Source of the DNA: Leptospira kobayashii
GTDB lineage: Bacteria > Spirochaetota > Leptospiria > Leptospirales > Leptospiraceae
Direction of reading: 5' to 3'
DNA length: 64,000 bases
NCBI RefSeq assembly: GCF_003114835.2
Contig: NZ_AP025028.1
Location: 1 to 64,000, forward strand
Made by a program: the position numbers and the translations under genes. Shown here piece after piece: positions 38,002 to 48,091 of this stretch. The notes below the pieces were generated by a model, which worked only from the letters and a program-made list of their open reading frames with translations, was not told the DNA's origin and did no database searches. Within the stretch, counting starts at the first letter, position 1. Each line of letters starts with the position of its first letter.

Positions 38002-38818
38002 CTTTCTTGTCTTTCTTATCATCACTTTTGGATGTATAACTCAGTACAAAGAAGAGTGGAATAAGATAGCCGTTCTTCCCGTAACAAATGAAAACGCGAA
38101 CCGTTTGAATTTACTTGTGGAGTCCGCCTGGACTTCACTTCCGAAGGCTACATCATACTGTTCCGGTTTGAAGCCAATTCCTATGGAAGAAGGTGGATAT
38201 TCAAATTACTTTTGTTATCTGAGATCGTTTGCAAGTCCGAAACAGATTTCGGAGCTTTTGGGTATTCCTATTTTTATAAGTGGTCCGCATGAAGGTGGAG
38301 AATTGGTAACAAACCATCTTTCCCGTTTCGGATTCTATCATCCTGAATTTCCGATTCGTTTGAAATCATACTTTTTACCGGCCAAAAAGAACTCTGGGTT
38401 TCGAAAAGCAACTCAGAAAATCTACGATGATTACATTCGAAAAACCGCACGAGCCTTCTTTGTCGTTCATCGCAAATTGGAATCCAACCGAGACTACTTT
38501 GATAAAGAAACAAATCGATACATTGATTTGGTATCCGAGAAAAGATTAGATCCTTACTATCTTGATAAATACGATTTGTTTTTAGTTCCTGATTTTACGG
38601 ATGCGGAAGAAGAAGCGGACGGTAGCAAATTCGTTAGTTGGGAAGGTGATGATGTTTACCCTGCCATATTGGTGAGAGAAACGGTAGGGTTTTGGATTCG
38701 AAGAAGAATCGACGGAACCGAAATGCAATTTTATCTCGGCTTAGTCGATTTATTAAAATTATACGATCCTGATTTTTATGAAGTTAGACTGAAGGAAAAA
38801 AATCCCTCAGCCGAGTAG
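37946..38818 (+). CDS. putative lipoprotein of the site-2 protease operon
   Basis: A 290-aa product with a hydrophobic signal ending IITFGC, a relaxed lipobox at Cys 30. I recognise no family. The ATG at 37946 is 56 bases inside the upstream gene, so translation may be coupled. It is the third gene after the protease and propeller genes and overlaps the DegT gene tail-to-tail by 12 bases. Confidence 0.7.
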   Translation: MQIPNGKIYLLRLPIRLSSFLVFLIITFGCITQYKEEWNKIAVLPVTNENANRLNLLVESAWTSLPKATSYCSGLKPIPMEEGGYSNYFCYLRSFASPKQISELLGIPIFISGPHEGGELVTNHLSRFGFYHPEFPIRLKSYFLPAKKNSGFRKATQKIYDDYIRKTARAFFVVHRKLESNRDYFDKETNRYIDLVSEKRLDPYYLDKYDLFLVPDFTDAEEEADGSKFVSWEGDDVYPAILVRETVGFWIRRRIDGTEMQFYLGLVDLLKLYDPDFYEVRLKEKNPSAE

Positions 38819-40006
38819 ATCTTTCACCGCATCAATTACGTCTTTTTCATCGGTTTTTGTCATTCCAGCAAACAAAGGTAAAGATACTGCTCGATCATAC
38901 ATCTTGCATGCATTCGGATATTCTGCGCGATTGAAGCCGAAAGTTTTTTTATAATATGGATGTTCAAAGATAGGAATGAAATGCAGACTTGTTCCAATAT
39001 TTCTGTCTTTAAGTTCTTCAACAAAACTATCCCTTCCCATTTTTGCGAGCTTTGTATCCAGCTCCACTCTGTATAGATGCCAGCTATGTTGTCCATTAAC
39101 ATCATCTTTGGGAAGAATAAGTCCTTTCAGATTTTTAAATTCTTCGTTATAATGTTTTGCGATCTCGGTTCTTCTTTCCCAGAAAGCGTGAGACTCTTTT
39201 AATTGTACCACACCAAGTGCAGCCTGGATGTCGGTCATATTGTATTTATAACCGGCATCCACCACTTCATAATACCAGCCGGGACGGTTGAATGCATCCC
39301 GATTGATTCCATGAAGTCTCATTTTTCTCATTCGATCCGCAGAAGCTGCGTTAGCTGTAGTAATCATTCCACCTTCGCCGGTGGTAATTCCTTTCGTTGC
39401 ATAAAAGCTGAAAACGGTATAATCTCCCCAGGTTCCGATCATTTTGTTTTTATGAACTGCCGGAAACGCATGGGCTGCATCTTCGATAATGATCAATTTG
39501 TATTTTTTTGCGATTTTTTGGATCCCTTCCATATCGCAAGTATGCCCGGCAAGATGGACAGGCATAACAGCTTTCACTTGTTTGCCGGTGGATTTCGTTT
39601 TTAGATTTTTCCCATCCCAAACGCAGCGGGTATCAATCGTAGTTTGTAATAGTTCCGGTGTAAGTAGATTATTGATCGGGTCTACATCGGTTAAAACTGG
39701 TTCTGCGTGAAAATAGCAAACGACTTCTGTCGTTGCAGTGAATGTAATCGAGCTTGTAATTACCGCATCATTTTCCGTCAGACCGATTGCTTCCAATGCC
39801 AGGTGCAAACCGGCCGTAGCGGAGTTGACAGCGATTGCATTAGGAGAACCCACAAAGTCAGCGAACTCCATTTCGAACTGTTTGACCTTAGGTCCGGAAG
39901 TAACCCAGCCGGAGCGCAGTACTTGTGCTACTTCTTCAATGGCGTCTTCGGAGATGGAAGGCAGTGCAAACGGAAGAAAGGTTTTGCGGGTAGTAAGCAT
40001 ATTCAT
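38807..40006 (-). CDS. DegT/DnrJ/EryC1 family aminotransferase
   Basis: A 399-aa PLP-dependent sugar aminotransferase. The catalytic lysine is K205 in SFYATKGITTGEGG, and VNSATAGLHLAL and EDAAHAFPA are the PLP-site blocks. Family members add amino groups to nucleotide-sugar intermediates of LPS or O-antigen, such as ArnB and PseC. No other sugar genes lie beside it, so the exact sugar is unknown. ATG start with no unusual ribosome site. Confidence 0.9.
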   Translation of the reverse strand: MNMLTTRKTFLPFALPSISEDAIEEVAQVLRSGWVTSGPKVKQFEMEFADFVGSPNAIAVNSATAGLHLALEAIGLTENDAVITSSITFTATTEVVCYFHAEPVLTDVDPINNLLTPELLQTTIDTRCVWDGKNLKTKSTGKQVKAVMPVHLAGHTCDMEGIQKIAKKYKLIIIEDAAHAFPAVHKNKMIGTWGDYTVFSFYATKGITTGEGGMITTANAASADRMRKMRLHGINRDAFNRPGWYYEVVDAGYKYNMTDIQAALGVVQLKESHAFWERRTEIAKHYNEEFKNLKGLILPKDDVNGQHSWHLYRVELDTKLAKMGRDSFVEELKDRNIGTSLHFIPIFEHPYYKKTFGFNRAEYPNACKMYDRAVSLPLFAGMTKTDEKDVIDAVKDLLG

Positions 40007-40154
40007 CTAAACGACATAATTCGGAAAATTTTCCAGTCTTTTCCGCTCCCACAAAGATAATCGGAATCATTTTTATGAACTAAATAGGAATTTCTTTCCT
40101 TTGGGAAAAATCTTCTTGTAGCGAGTCGAATCACGAAAAAGAATTTCCTGGAAC

Positions 40155-41510
40155 ATGGAAGTTCAATTTTCAGAAATATTAAATCGTATTTTGGTCATTG
40201 ACCGGGATATTGCTGAGCTCAATCGACTGAAAAGCCGACTGCCAGAAGACAGACCTTATTCCCCTTCTTTACAATTAACCTTCGACAAACAGATCAATAC
40301 TCTACTCAACGAACGGGTTTCCATTATGGAGCTTCCCGTTCTCAATCCGCCTCTTTGGTTATTCCCAAAAGAGACGCTCCAAGGCCAAAAGGCGACAGAC
40401 GAAACATCCATTCTCAAAGAAAGAAAGTCACTTCTTGCAGGGGATTTGTCCGTCCCTCATCCGAATGAACAGGATGTGATCAATTTTATCCGGGAGATTC
40501 CAAAATCGGAAATTCACCTACATCTTGAAGCATGTGTTAATAAGGAAACACTGAAATTTTTGTACAAAAAGAACGGTATCGAAATCACGGATAAAGAATT
40601 CGAAGATAAGTACAATTTCAAAGATCTGATGGGATTCATTCAGGTATTCTTTTTTGTACAAGGTGCCGTGAAGGAAGCAAGTGACTTGGGTTATTTTATA
40701 GATAGCCTAGCAGAGTACATGCGTTCAAATAATATCGTTTATTGCGAAACTTTTTTTGCTCCGTCCAAGTTCATTCAGAACGGATTGGACTTTGATGAAA
40801 TGGTGGAAGTGATGGTGAATCGAATCCGTCAAATCGAAGTAAAAGATGGTGTGACGATCCGACTTCTTGTAGACGTTTCCCGTTCGTTCGGTCCGGAAAA
40901 TGCGATGAATAACCTCAAACGGGTTCTGGGTGTTAAACACAAAGAAATCATAGGGATCGGACTCGGCGGCGCGGAACTTATGGGACCTGCTAAAGATTAT
41001 GCGGAAGTGTTCAAAGTTGCCCGTGATTCAGGACTTCGTACTGTTGCCCATTCCGGAGAAGATGACGGTCCTTGGGCAATTTGGGATGCAGTTAGCCTTT
41101 GTAAGGCGGAAAGAATCGGGCATGGAACTTCTGCAATCCAAGATCCAGAACTTGTCAAGTATATGAAAGACAATAAGATTCCGATTGAGATCTGCGTGAC
41201 TTCGAACGTATTTACTGCGAAGTACGTTCGCAAAGAACAAAATCATCCTGTACGTTATTATTATGACCAAGGTCTGACTCTTTGTATCAATACGGACGAT
41301 CCTGAAATTTTTAATGTAAATTTAACTTACGAATATTTCAAACTCTATCGCTTTTTGGATTTTTCCATTGATGAGATCATTGATTTGGTAAAACAAAGTG
41401 TCTATTGTACTTTCCATCCTCAAAAAGAGACTCTTTGGAAGCAGATGGAAGAAAAAATCGAAGCAATCAAAGTTAAATACAATTTAGCGCCGCAACCTGC
41501 ACTTGTTTAA
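40155..41510 (+). CDS. add: adenosine deaminase-like protein with N-terminal extension
   Basis: Adenosine deaminase converts adenosine to inosine. The zinc and catalytic residues are all present: H121-L-H123, AHSGED, ERIGHG and NTDDPE. The first motif reads HLHLEA, where most family members have HLHLDG. The 451-aa protein carries about 115 extra N-terminal residues, helix-rich and without signal peptide, ahead of the barrel. That extension is unusual and may be a partner-binding region. Substrate could be another aminopurine nucleoside; I keep the add name with reserve. Confidence 0.8.
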   Translation: MEVQFSEILNRILVIDRDIAELNRLKSRLPEDRPYSPSLQLTFDKQINTLLNERVSIMELPVLNPPLWLFPKETLQGQKATDETSILKERKSLLAGDLSVPHPNEQDVINFIREIPKSEIHLHLEACVNKETLKFLYKKNGIEITDKEFEDKYNFKDLMGFIQVFFFVQGAVKEASDLGYFIDSLAEYMRSNNIVYCETFFAPSKFIQNGLDFDEMVEVMVNRIRQIEVKDGVTIRLLVDVSRSFGPENAMNNLKRVLGVKHKEIIGIGLGGAELMGPAKDYAEVFKVARDSGLRTVAHSGEDDGPWAIWDAVSLCKAERIGHGTSAIQDPELVKYMKDNKIPIEICVTSNVFTAKYVRKEQNHPVRYYYDQGLTLCINTDDPEIFNVNLTYEYFKLYRFLDFSIDEIIDLVKQSVYCTFHPQKETLWKQMEEKIEAIKVKYNLAPQPALV

Positions 41511-41898
41511 AAAACGATTTGTTTTACATTTGTTTCTGTTATCAACCTTGAGGTTGACTTTACCGGCCTGGTTCGGGATCATTTTTATGATTTCCTGTTC
41601 GAATCCGGGAATCAACGGAGGAGACGTCCTCACCGGAAAAGAAACAATCCAAAGGATCCGTAATGCCAAATTGGGGAGACTCGCCGCCTGCGGACGTTAT
41701 ACGGATGTACAAGTTTACTTTATCAATGATATTGCAAACAGTATAGAAAAACAATACCCGGCCGATTATTATTCGGAAAAAGATGTGAAGACATGCACGG
41801 ATAATATACTGATCACCCCATGCAATTCGGAAACCTTGGAATGCAAACTGAAACCCAAAACGATTTGGAATGGTTCCCTCTTGGAAGGTGGTTTTTAA
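41503..41898 (+). CDS. small putative lipoprotein
   Basis: A 131-aa product from a TTG start that overlaps the add gene by 8 bases. It has KKR, a hydrophobic stretch (about 7-29) and FMISC (Cys32), a possible lipobox. The mature part is short and contains several cysteines. I recognise no family. An ATG at 41587 would start inside the signal and is unlikely. Its stop codon lies in a 15-bp direct repeat. Confidence 0.55.
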   Translation: MFKKRFVLHLFLLSTLRLTLPAWFGIIFMISCSNPGINGGDVLTGKETIQRIRNAKLGRLAACGRYTDVQVYFINDIANSIEKQYPADYYSEKDVKTCTDNILITPCNSETLECKLKPKTIWNGSLLEGGF

Positions 41899-42121
41899 GT
41901 CAGACCAAACTTGAAAGGGACATAATGTGGGCGGGATGATCTTGGAAGCCCCCGCCCTGTTTAGGGTTGGGGGGTGTGGTTCGTGGGCTCGCACTAACCC
42001 ACCTAACACGAGTTCGCAATTTTTACCATCCCTATCCCGATTCTTACAAAAATTCTTTCGAAAAGTTCGCCTTTTTGCCAATCCCCGCCGGGCTAGGAAT
42101 GGGATATTTTTAAGTCAGACC
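41892..42121. repeat. 15-bp direct repeats flanking a GC-rich segment
   Basis: TTTTTAAGTCAGACC occurs at 41892-41906 and again at 42107-42121. The first copy holds the stop of the small lipoprotein gene; the second holds the purB stop on the other strand. The 200 bp between them are GC-rich (58 of 100 bases at 41921-42020, against an AT-rich norm here) and contain GGGCGGG/CCCGCCC (41929-41957) and GTGGG/CCCAC (41983-42002) hairpins. I see no gene in it. It may be an inserted mobile or repeat element. Confidence 0.6.
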
Positions 42122-43411
42122 CAGCCTTTTGAAAATCAATGGAATGCGTTCCAAATAAGGTGCGATTTGAAAGATTTCATCAAGGTCTTTGTCTTTTAAA
42201 ATCGAAGAACATCTAGGATCGGCTTTCAATCTTTCTCTTAAGTTTTGGTTTTGGTCCGCCCAAACCGCCATTGCATTCTCCTGAACAATCAGATAAGCAT
42301 CTTCTCTGGAGATCCCGCCTTTTTCAATCAGCCAAAGTAAAACTTTTTGCGAGAATATCAAACCGCGAGTTACATTTAACGTACGTTCTGTGGCATCCGG
42401 ATAAACGTGAATTCCTTTCAAAACAAAATTCATTTTTTCCAAAATATAGTCCAAAGCAATGGTCGAATCCGGTAATACGATTCTTTCCGCAGAGGAATGG
42501 GAAATATCCCGTTCATGCCATAAGCCTACGTTCTGAAGACCTACATTCACATTAGCGCGAATCACTCTGGAAATTCCACTAATCCTTTCGCAAACGACAG
42601 GGTTCCGCTTGTGAGGCATCGCTGACGATCCTTTCTGTCCTTTCGCAAAAGGCTCTTCTACTTCACGGCCTTCCGTTTTTTGAAGAAGCCGCACTTCGGT
42701 TGCCATTCGATCCAAACTAGCCGCTACAATTCCCAATACGGATAAATAATACGCATGTCTGTCTCTGGAAATCACTTGTGTCGCGATCGGATCAACAGCT
42801 AATCCTAGTTTTGTGAGTACATACTCTTCGATTTCCAAGTCAATATTGGAATAGGTTCCAACGGCGCCGGATAATTTTCCTACTGCGATTTGAGAACGTG
42901 CATCTTCCATGCGTTCTATGTTTCTTTGCATCTCCGCAAAGAATAATGCAAACTTGAGTCCGAGGGTCATCGGTTCCGCATGAATTCCATGGGAACGGCC
43001 GATACAAGGAAGATCTTTGTATTCGACTGCTTTTTGTTTGGTGGTCTCCAAAAGTTCTTTCGCTCTTTTGATGAGTAAATCCATAGCTTGGACCATTTGC
43101 ACACAAAGTGCAGTATCCCCCACGTCGGAAGAGGTAAGTCCGAAATGCACATGGCGTCCTGCAGGTCCAATGTAGGAATTCAAATTGGTCAGATAGGCGA
43201 TCACATCGTGATGGACTTTGGATTCTATTTCCAGGATTTCTTCTACGTTGAATTTTGCTTTTGCTTTGATCGTTTCCAAATCTTCTTTGGGAACTTCCCC
43301 GCGATTGGCACGTGCTTCGCAGGCATAAATTTCAATATCTGTCCAAATTCTAAATTTGTTCTCTAATTCCCAAATTGCTGAGATTTCGGGGTGGCTGTAA
43401 CGGTCGATCAT
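42110..43411 (-). CDS. purB: adenylosuccinate lyase
   Basis: PurB acts twice in purine synthesis, releasing fumarate from SAICAR and from adenylosuccinate. The 433-aa protein has the signature SSAMPHKRNP, the catalytic-region TSSDVGDT and GRSHGIHAEP. Length is normal. The ATG at 43411 opens cleanly. Its C-terminal codons lie in the 15-bp direct repeat described at 41892. Its terminator was not evident. Confidence 0.95.
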   Translation of the reverse strand: MIDRYSHPEISAIWELENKFRIWTDIEIYACEARANRGEVPKEDLETIKAKAKFNVEEILEIESKVHHDVIAYLTNLNSYIGPAGRHVHFGLTSSDVGDTALCVQMVQAMDLLIKRAKELLETTKQKAVEYKDLPCIGRSHGIHAEPMTLGLKFALFFAEMQRNIERMEDARSQIAVGKLSGAVGTYSNIDLEIEEYVLTKLGLAVDPIATQVISRDRHAYYLSVLGIVAASLDRMATEVRLLQKTEGREVEEPFAKGQKGSSAMPHKRNPVVCERISGISRVIRANVNVGLQNVGLWHERDISHSSAERIVLPDSTIALDYILEKMNFVLKGIHVYPDATERTLNVTRGLIFSQKVLLWLIEKGGISREDAYLIVQENAMAVWADQNQNLRERLKADPRCSSILKDKDLDEIFQIAPYLERIPLIFKRLGLT

Positions 43412-43521
43412 AAGGGCAGAGTTTCATCCCAAACATTCGCTTCAACTGTGAATTTTACGGTTGCAGAACGATGTTCAAACTTCTTACATAGATGCAAAGA
43501 TTGATTGAGTAAGAGGAATTT

Positions 43522-44289
43522 ATGTCCAAAGAATTTGAAGGCAAAGTAGCACTGGTAACGGGAGCGGCATCACCTATCGGACTCGGTCGCGCCATTGCCA
43601 ACCGAATCGCATCCCACGGAGCTACATTGGTTCTGGTGGATTTGAACCAAGAGAAGATTGAAGAGGCGGCAAAAGAATTAGCGGCGGCTTACGGTGTAAA
43701 GGCAATTGGAATCGCAGCGAACGTGACAAAACCGGAAGATTGTGACGCAGCTATCACAAAGATAAAAGAAACATTTGGAAAATTGGATTTCCTAGTGAAC
43801 AACGCTGGAGTCTTAAAAGATAATCTCCTCATTCGTATGACGGAACAGGAATTTGATTTTGTTATGGATGTAAATTGCAAAGGTGTATTCCTTATGACAA
43901 AAGCTGCAAGCAAACTGTTGTTAAAGTCAGATGGTGGTCGTATTGTAAATATTTCTTCCGTTTCCGGGCTTACCGGACAACCTGGCCAAGCAAATTATTC
44001 CACATCTAAAGCCGGTGTCATCGCTCTGACAAAAGTAACAGCTCGTGAGTTTTCAGGAAGAAACGTACTTGTAAATGCAGTGTGCCCTGGTTATGTGCAA
44101 ACGGAAATGACTGGCTCACTTACGAAAGAAGTACAAGATAAATTAACGGATGCTTCCGTCATTCCTCTCAAACGTCCCGGAAAACAATCTGAGATCGCTT
44201 CGGCAGTTAAGTTTTTCCTAAGCGAAGACGCATCTTATATTACAGGAACATATCTGCGAGTCGACGGCGGAGCCGCTATCGGGATGTAG
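43522..44289 (+). CDS. fabG: 3-oxoacyl-ACP reductase-like SDR
   Basis: FabG reduces 3-oxoacyl-ACP in fatty acid synthesis. The 255-aa SDR has [10 protein letters not shown] (Rossmann), NNAG near residue 93, an active serine in NISSVSG, and YSTSK giving Tyr and Lys. [13 protein letters not shown] and the terminal [10 protein letters not shown] are typical. The SPIG variant of the glycine motif is a small departure. It ends 14 bases into the convergent M23 gene. Confidence 0.85.
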   Translation: MSKEFEGKVALVTGAASPIGLGRAIANRIASHGATLVLVDLNQEKIEEAAKELAAAYGVKAIGIAANVTKPEDCDAAITKIKETFGKLDFLVNNAGVLKDNLLIRMTEQEFDFVMDVNCKGVFLMTKAASKLLLKSDGGRIVNISSVSGLTGQPGQANYSTSKAGVIALTKVTAREFSGRNVLVNAVCPGYVQTEMTGSLTKEVQDKLTDASVIPLKRPGKQSEIASAVKFFLSEDASYITGTYLRVDGGAAIGM

Positions 44290-46216
44290 ATTTCTTTTTA
44301 ACCTGAGGCGGTTTTGATTTGGTTTTCGCCGCCTTTGGTTGTTCCGTTTTTTTGGATTTCGTTTCCATTTTGATCGGCGTTGTGGTTTTCGGTTCTGCAA
44401 TGATCTCAGGTTTTTCTTCCATCGGAGCCGGAGGACTTTCGATTTCATAATCGTATCTCACCGTCTGACTCCAGTTACCTGCAAAATCTCTAACACTTGC
44501 TAGTAATGTATGTTTTCCCGGTTGATAAAGGCTTTCCGGTTCGAAAATTTCCACTCTTCCGTCTTTTGGAGAAAATTCCGCCTTGCCTCGAATTCCGTCG
44601 ACCGTGATATCGAATCCCTCCGGTAATATCCCCGACCCTACATCGACTGCTTTTAATAACAAAGCAAAATCTTCTCTCGGATAAAGAGGTTTAGTCATCG
44701 ACTCGTGCAGGTAGATGGAAGGAGGAGTTTGATCGGACAATACTACGAAATAGCCTGTTTTACGTAACCTAACTTTAAAAAACTGACCCCAGGCACTGAA
44801 AGAAGAACCTTTTATTTTTTTGACGGTCCTATCGGGCATTACTTCATAAAGATCCGCTGAATTGATATCTTTGGTTTTGGGAACTTTCACATAAAGATCA
44901 TAACCTAAATTGAAATCTTTAAAGTCGGGACCGATTTTATATACGGAAGACAATTGATTCAATCCGTCCGTTTTGATTTTGATATCTTCCTGAGCTTCTA
45001 TATCGAAAAATGCTTTTGAATAGACCGCGTTTACGGGAAAAAATAATTCAACTCTGGTGTCTTTGGATTTGAATGTCGTATAACGGTCGTAATATACATT
45101 ATATATCCATTCTTTGGTGATTACGTCTTTATAATCTCTTTGATCGCGGAGTATGAAAAAAGAAGCAAATCCTTCCTGGCCACCTTGCCCTGTCGCTCGG
45201 ATGGTAATTTCTTTCGGTTCACCCAATTTTAAATTTTCACTATTGATTAAACCCTGTTCTCGTTCCGGTCTCAACATTCCCAACAGATCATTGCCGTCTT
45301 TCGTATGCAGAAAATAAGAAAAAGGATTTCCGTTCGCTTTGCTAATGGAAGTATCATATAGAATTACGTTTTTTCTGGAATGGTTTTTAAGGATTCTCGA
45401 TAATTGAAAACCTTGTAACAGTTGTTCACCTAAAGAAACATCCAATGTATAGATTCCAAGTCGATGGTTATTTGACCTTTGGTGGGTTGCTATTTGCAGT
45501 CCCACTTTTCCTTGGATGGAAACTGTAGATTCGGAAAGCTGATACTTGTTTCCGCCTACCGAAGAAAAAGGAATATCCACCGTTTCATTTTTTCCATTGA
45601 TGAATGTGCGGGAAGTTTGGGGAGTGATCCTTAAAGAATCAAATACAATCGACTCGGCTTCCGTATAGCCCAATCCGAAATGCATCGGGTTATAATATAC
45701 ATTGTCCATAAAAAGTTCGAAATGCAAATGGGGAGGCCCTACTCCCGTATCACCCGAATATGCTATCATATCTCCTTTTTCCACAGGAACTTCTTCGGGA
45801 AGGGCAATATCGAAATCAACACGATCTTTGAATCGTCTTGCTTGTTTGGATTTTAAAATTTGTTTTACTACTTTTGGAGCGAATTTGTGTAAATGTCCGT
45901 ATCGAGAAGTCATTCCATCATCATGTTGTACGAACACCGCATAACCAATGCTTGCCCATCTCCTTTGTACTCTTGTTATTTTTCCTTTTGCAACCGCAAG
46001 GATAGGGATTCCTATTTTCCCTGCAGTAGAAAAATCCTGGCCCATATGAAAATGTCCCGTTCTGAACTCACCGAACGTTCCTGTGATTGCAGTTTGTCCT
46101 TTCACAGGCCAAGCATAAGGTTCTTTTAATACAAATCCGGGTGGTAAGTCAGATCCGAAAGTCCGGCTTAAAGTGGAAATAGCTAAAAATATAAAAACGA
46201 ATACTAGCCGGGACAT
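44276..46216 (-). CDS. M23 family metallopeptidase
   Basis: A 646-aa secreted or periplasmic peptidase (signal peptide 1-21). The zinc motifs are H57-M-G-Q-D61 (HFHMGQD) and HLHFE in the LytM domain at about 45-185. Most M23 enzymes cut peptidoglycan cross-bridges or act as EnvC-type activators. The middle part is a long beta-rich region of unknown role. The C-terminal 50 residues are Lys-, Thr- and Pro-rich, likely disordered. Its 3' end overlaps fabG by 14 bases. Confidence 0.9.
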   Translation of the reverse strand: MSRLVFVFIFLAISTLSRTFGSDLPPGFVLKEPYAWPVKGQTAITGTFGEFRTGHFHMGQDFSTAGKIGIPILAVAKGKITRVQRRWASIGYAVFVQHDDGMTSRYGHLHKFAPKVVKQILKSKQARRFKDRVDFDIALPEEVPVEKGDMIAYSGDTGVGPPHLHFELFMDNVYYNPMHFGLGYTEAESIVFDSLRITPQTSRTFINGKNETVDIPFSSVGGNKYQLSESTVSIQGKVGLQIATHQRSNNHRLGIYTLDVSLGEQLLQGFQLSRILKNHSRKNVILYDTSISKANGNPFSYFLHTKDGNDLLGMLRPEREQGLINSENLKLGEPKEITIRATGQGGQEGFASFFILRDQRDYKDVITKEWIYNVYYDRYTTFKSKDTRVELFFPVNAVYSKAFFDIEAQEDIKIKTDGLNQLSSVYKIGPDFKDFNLGYDLYVKVPKTKDINSADLYEVMPDRTVKKIKGSSFSAWGQFFKVRLRKTGYFVVLSDQTPPSIYLHESMTKPLYPREDFALLLKAVDVGSGILPEGFDITVDGIRGKAEFSPKDGRVEIFEPESLYQPGKHTLLASVRDFAGNWSQTVRYDYEIESPPAPMEEKPEIIAEPKTTTPIKMETKSKKTEQPKAAKTKSKPPQVKKKSTSR

Positions 46217-46356
46217 TCAATTTCAGAATTATTTGGGGTTCTGTTTCTGCAAGACTAATCGAAATTTTATATTTTGACTCCGATTCCTATGGAAAACTTG
46301 CGTATGTTTAGGATATGTCCTACTTGAATTTACAGTAGAAAAGCTAATGGTAGGAA

Positions 46357-46388
46357 TCCCGAGCTGAGAGATAAATCCCAGCTCGGGA
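46357..46388 (-). terminator. hairpin downstream of the enoyl-CoA hydratase gene
   Basis: TCCCGAGCTG (46357-46366) pairs perfectly with CAGCTCGGGA (46379-46388), a 12-base loop, right after the stop of the gene at 46394. There is no good T run on either strand, so termination may be weak or need other factors. Confidence 0.5.
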
Positions 46389-46393
46389 AATGC

Positions 46394-47176
46394 TTATTTT
46401 AAAACGGGTCTGCGTTTTTCTTTCAGGGCGGTCATCGCCTCTAAGAGATTGTCTATTACTCCGGGTTGTTGGAATGCATTCGCTGTTTCTTTTTGGTATT
46501 GATCCAATTTTGCGATTAGTCCACCGTTTAACATATTTTTGGTGGAACGATATGCGCTCATAGGAATTTTGGAAAGAGAATCCAGTTTTTTAAGAGAAAT
46601 CTTTCTTAACTCCTCTTTTGTTGCTGCTATCTCGTCAATGAGTCCGATTTTTTTAGCCTCTGCCGCTTTGTAGACAGTTCCTTCCAAACAAACCTCGGAC
46701 CAATATCTGGGTTCTACACACATTTTAATTCGGTCGATAAAACTTCCCGGCAAAGGTAATCCCACGTTCACTTCTGTGAATCCGATTCTACCTTTTCCAT
46801 CATACATATATTTATAATCGCTTGCTACAGTGATTACGGCACCGCCGCCCATCGCATAACCTGTAACTTCGGTAATCAACGGTTTGTCAAAAAGAATCAA
46901 TTCGCCGAATAAAATTACGATTCCTCCGACTTCATCCAGTAATTTTTCTTTCGGGGTAGAAAGTAAATTATCCGCATCCAAACCGTTGCAAAAAAACTTT
47001 TCGTGGTCTGAAGTGAGAATGATTCCTTTTTTTGAAGAATCATTTCGAATTTCTTTTAGGATTACCGCTAGCTCCTTCATATTGGAGCCGGTGAGTGAAT
47101 TTTGATCATTCATTTGAAAATGAATGATTTCCGCTTTTCCACCGCTAACGGTGATTTCTTCTCTTTGATAATTCAT
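46394..47176 (-). CDS. enoyl-CoA hydratase/isomerase family protein
   Basis: A 260-aa crotonase-fold protein. The oxyanion-hole segments are MNDQNSLTGSNM and TGYAMGGGAVITVASDYKYM. The glutamate of GFTEVNVGLPLPG is in place; the second catalytic glutamate of true hydratases is not obvious, so it could be an isomerase. In leptospires, which use fatty acids as carbon source, such proteins often serve beta-oxidation. ATG start; no operon partner on its strand is adjacent. Confidence 0.85.
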   Translation of the reverse strand: MNYQREEITVSGGKAEIIHFQMNDQNSLTGSNMKELAVILKEIRNDSSKKGIILTSDHEKFFCNGLDADNLLSTPKEKLLDEVGGIVILFGELILFDKPLITEVTGYAMGGGAVITVASDYKYMYDGKGRIGFTEVNVGLPLPGSFIDRIKMCVEPRYWSEVCLEGTVYKAAEAKKIGLIDEIAATKEELRKISLKKLDSLSKIPMSAYRSTKNMLNGGLIAKLDQYQKETANAFQQPGVIDNLLEAMTALKEKRRPVLK

Positions 47177-47194
47177 GTTTCTCTATTATTTTCC

Positions 47195-48076
47195 TTAATT
47201 GGGTAAATCTTTATTCGGTTCAGCCGGAGGCGGCGGAGGCGCAACAGCAGGATTGGTTGTTGTATTTTGTGTTTCGGACATCGGGTGAGCTTTGTCTTTT
47301 CTTTCTTTTTTGCGAAGATCTTCTTTCTTTTGTTCTTCAACCTTCAAATAATCGTCAAATTCGTTCGGTGCCATGAAGACTAAAAGTTTTTCTTCATCTA
47401 GCGCATGTTCGATGATGGCTCCCATATGACGTCCTGCAATGAACGCAATCTTGTCTTGGCCGATAAATACTTTTACAACCCGTTCGAAAACTTCCACCTC
47501 TTCCTTTCCAACTTCGGGAACGCCTCGAATATCGAAGCATATATGTTCTCCCTGGATCGACTTAAGAAAGTTAGGTGTAAAAATACGCTTGAATTCGGGA
47601 AAAACAAATCTTTTTAAATTGGCACGGCATTGGAATAAAACTTTTCCATGGCTTCTGTCCACAACAACGAAGGACATATTGTCTCTTGTTTTGCTGCTTT
47701 CAGCAGATTTGTATTCTTCGATTAGAGAATGAATCCGATCCAATAAAGCCTGTTTGAATAATGGTTTTATCATAAAATCCGTAAAACCTAAGATCTTATG
47801 ATTGAAGATAAAGTTTTCATCTTCTTTCGGAATCATAGCAAGGATGGGGATCCCTTGGGTGATCACATCTTTTCTGAGTTCGATCACAAACTCCAATTCT
47901 TTTTTGTCACGAAAGGACAGACCCAAAAGAATGATGTCCGGGTTGGAAGACTTCACATATTCTTTTACCGTTTGGGTAAATTTCGTGATGACGACACGCT
48001 GCCGGAGTCCCTGGAAAATATTCTCCAACTCTTGGGAAGCAAAAAGATCATTTTCGATAGCCATTATAAAATGCAT
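47195..48076 (-). CDS. pseudo-receiver plus STAS-like protein
   Basis: A 293-aa protein. The first ~120 residues resemble a response-regulator receiver, but the phospho-acceptor Asp is Gly52 in ILLGLSF, although the conserved Lys (FMIKPL) remains. The N-terminal acidic pair is altered too (E8-N9-D10). The next region (about 130-235) resembles a STAS domain (HICFDIRGVPEVGKEEVEVF). The C-terminus is a Pro-rich, charged tail. It probably acts as a phosphorylation-independent adaptor. It lies 15 bases downstream of the degenerate EAL gene, so the two are cotranscribed. Confidence 0.7.
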   Translation of the reverse strand: MHFIMAIENDLFASQELENIFQGLRQRVVITKFTQTVKEYVKSSNPDIILLGLSFRDKKELEFVIELRKDVITQGIPILAMIPKEDENFIFNHKILGFTDFMIKPLFKQALLDRIHSLIEEYKSAESSKTRDNMSFVVVDRSHGKVLFQCRANLKRFVFPEFKRIFTPNFLKSIQGEHICFDIRGVPEVGKEEVEVFERVVKVFIGQDKIAFIAGRHMGAIIEHALDEEKLLVFMAPNEFDDYLKVEEQKKEDLRKKERKDKAHPMSETQNTTTNPAVAPPPPPAEPNKDLPN

Positions 48077-48091
48077 GGTCGTCTTTTATGT

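Noticed and set aside
41560..42081. 173-aa minus-strand open frame across the small lipoprotein gene and the GC-rich segment
   Set aside because: It reads opposite to a gene with a signal peptide, starts in the repeat region, and resembles no family. I treat it as a shadow of the GC-rich segment.
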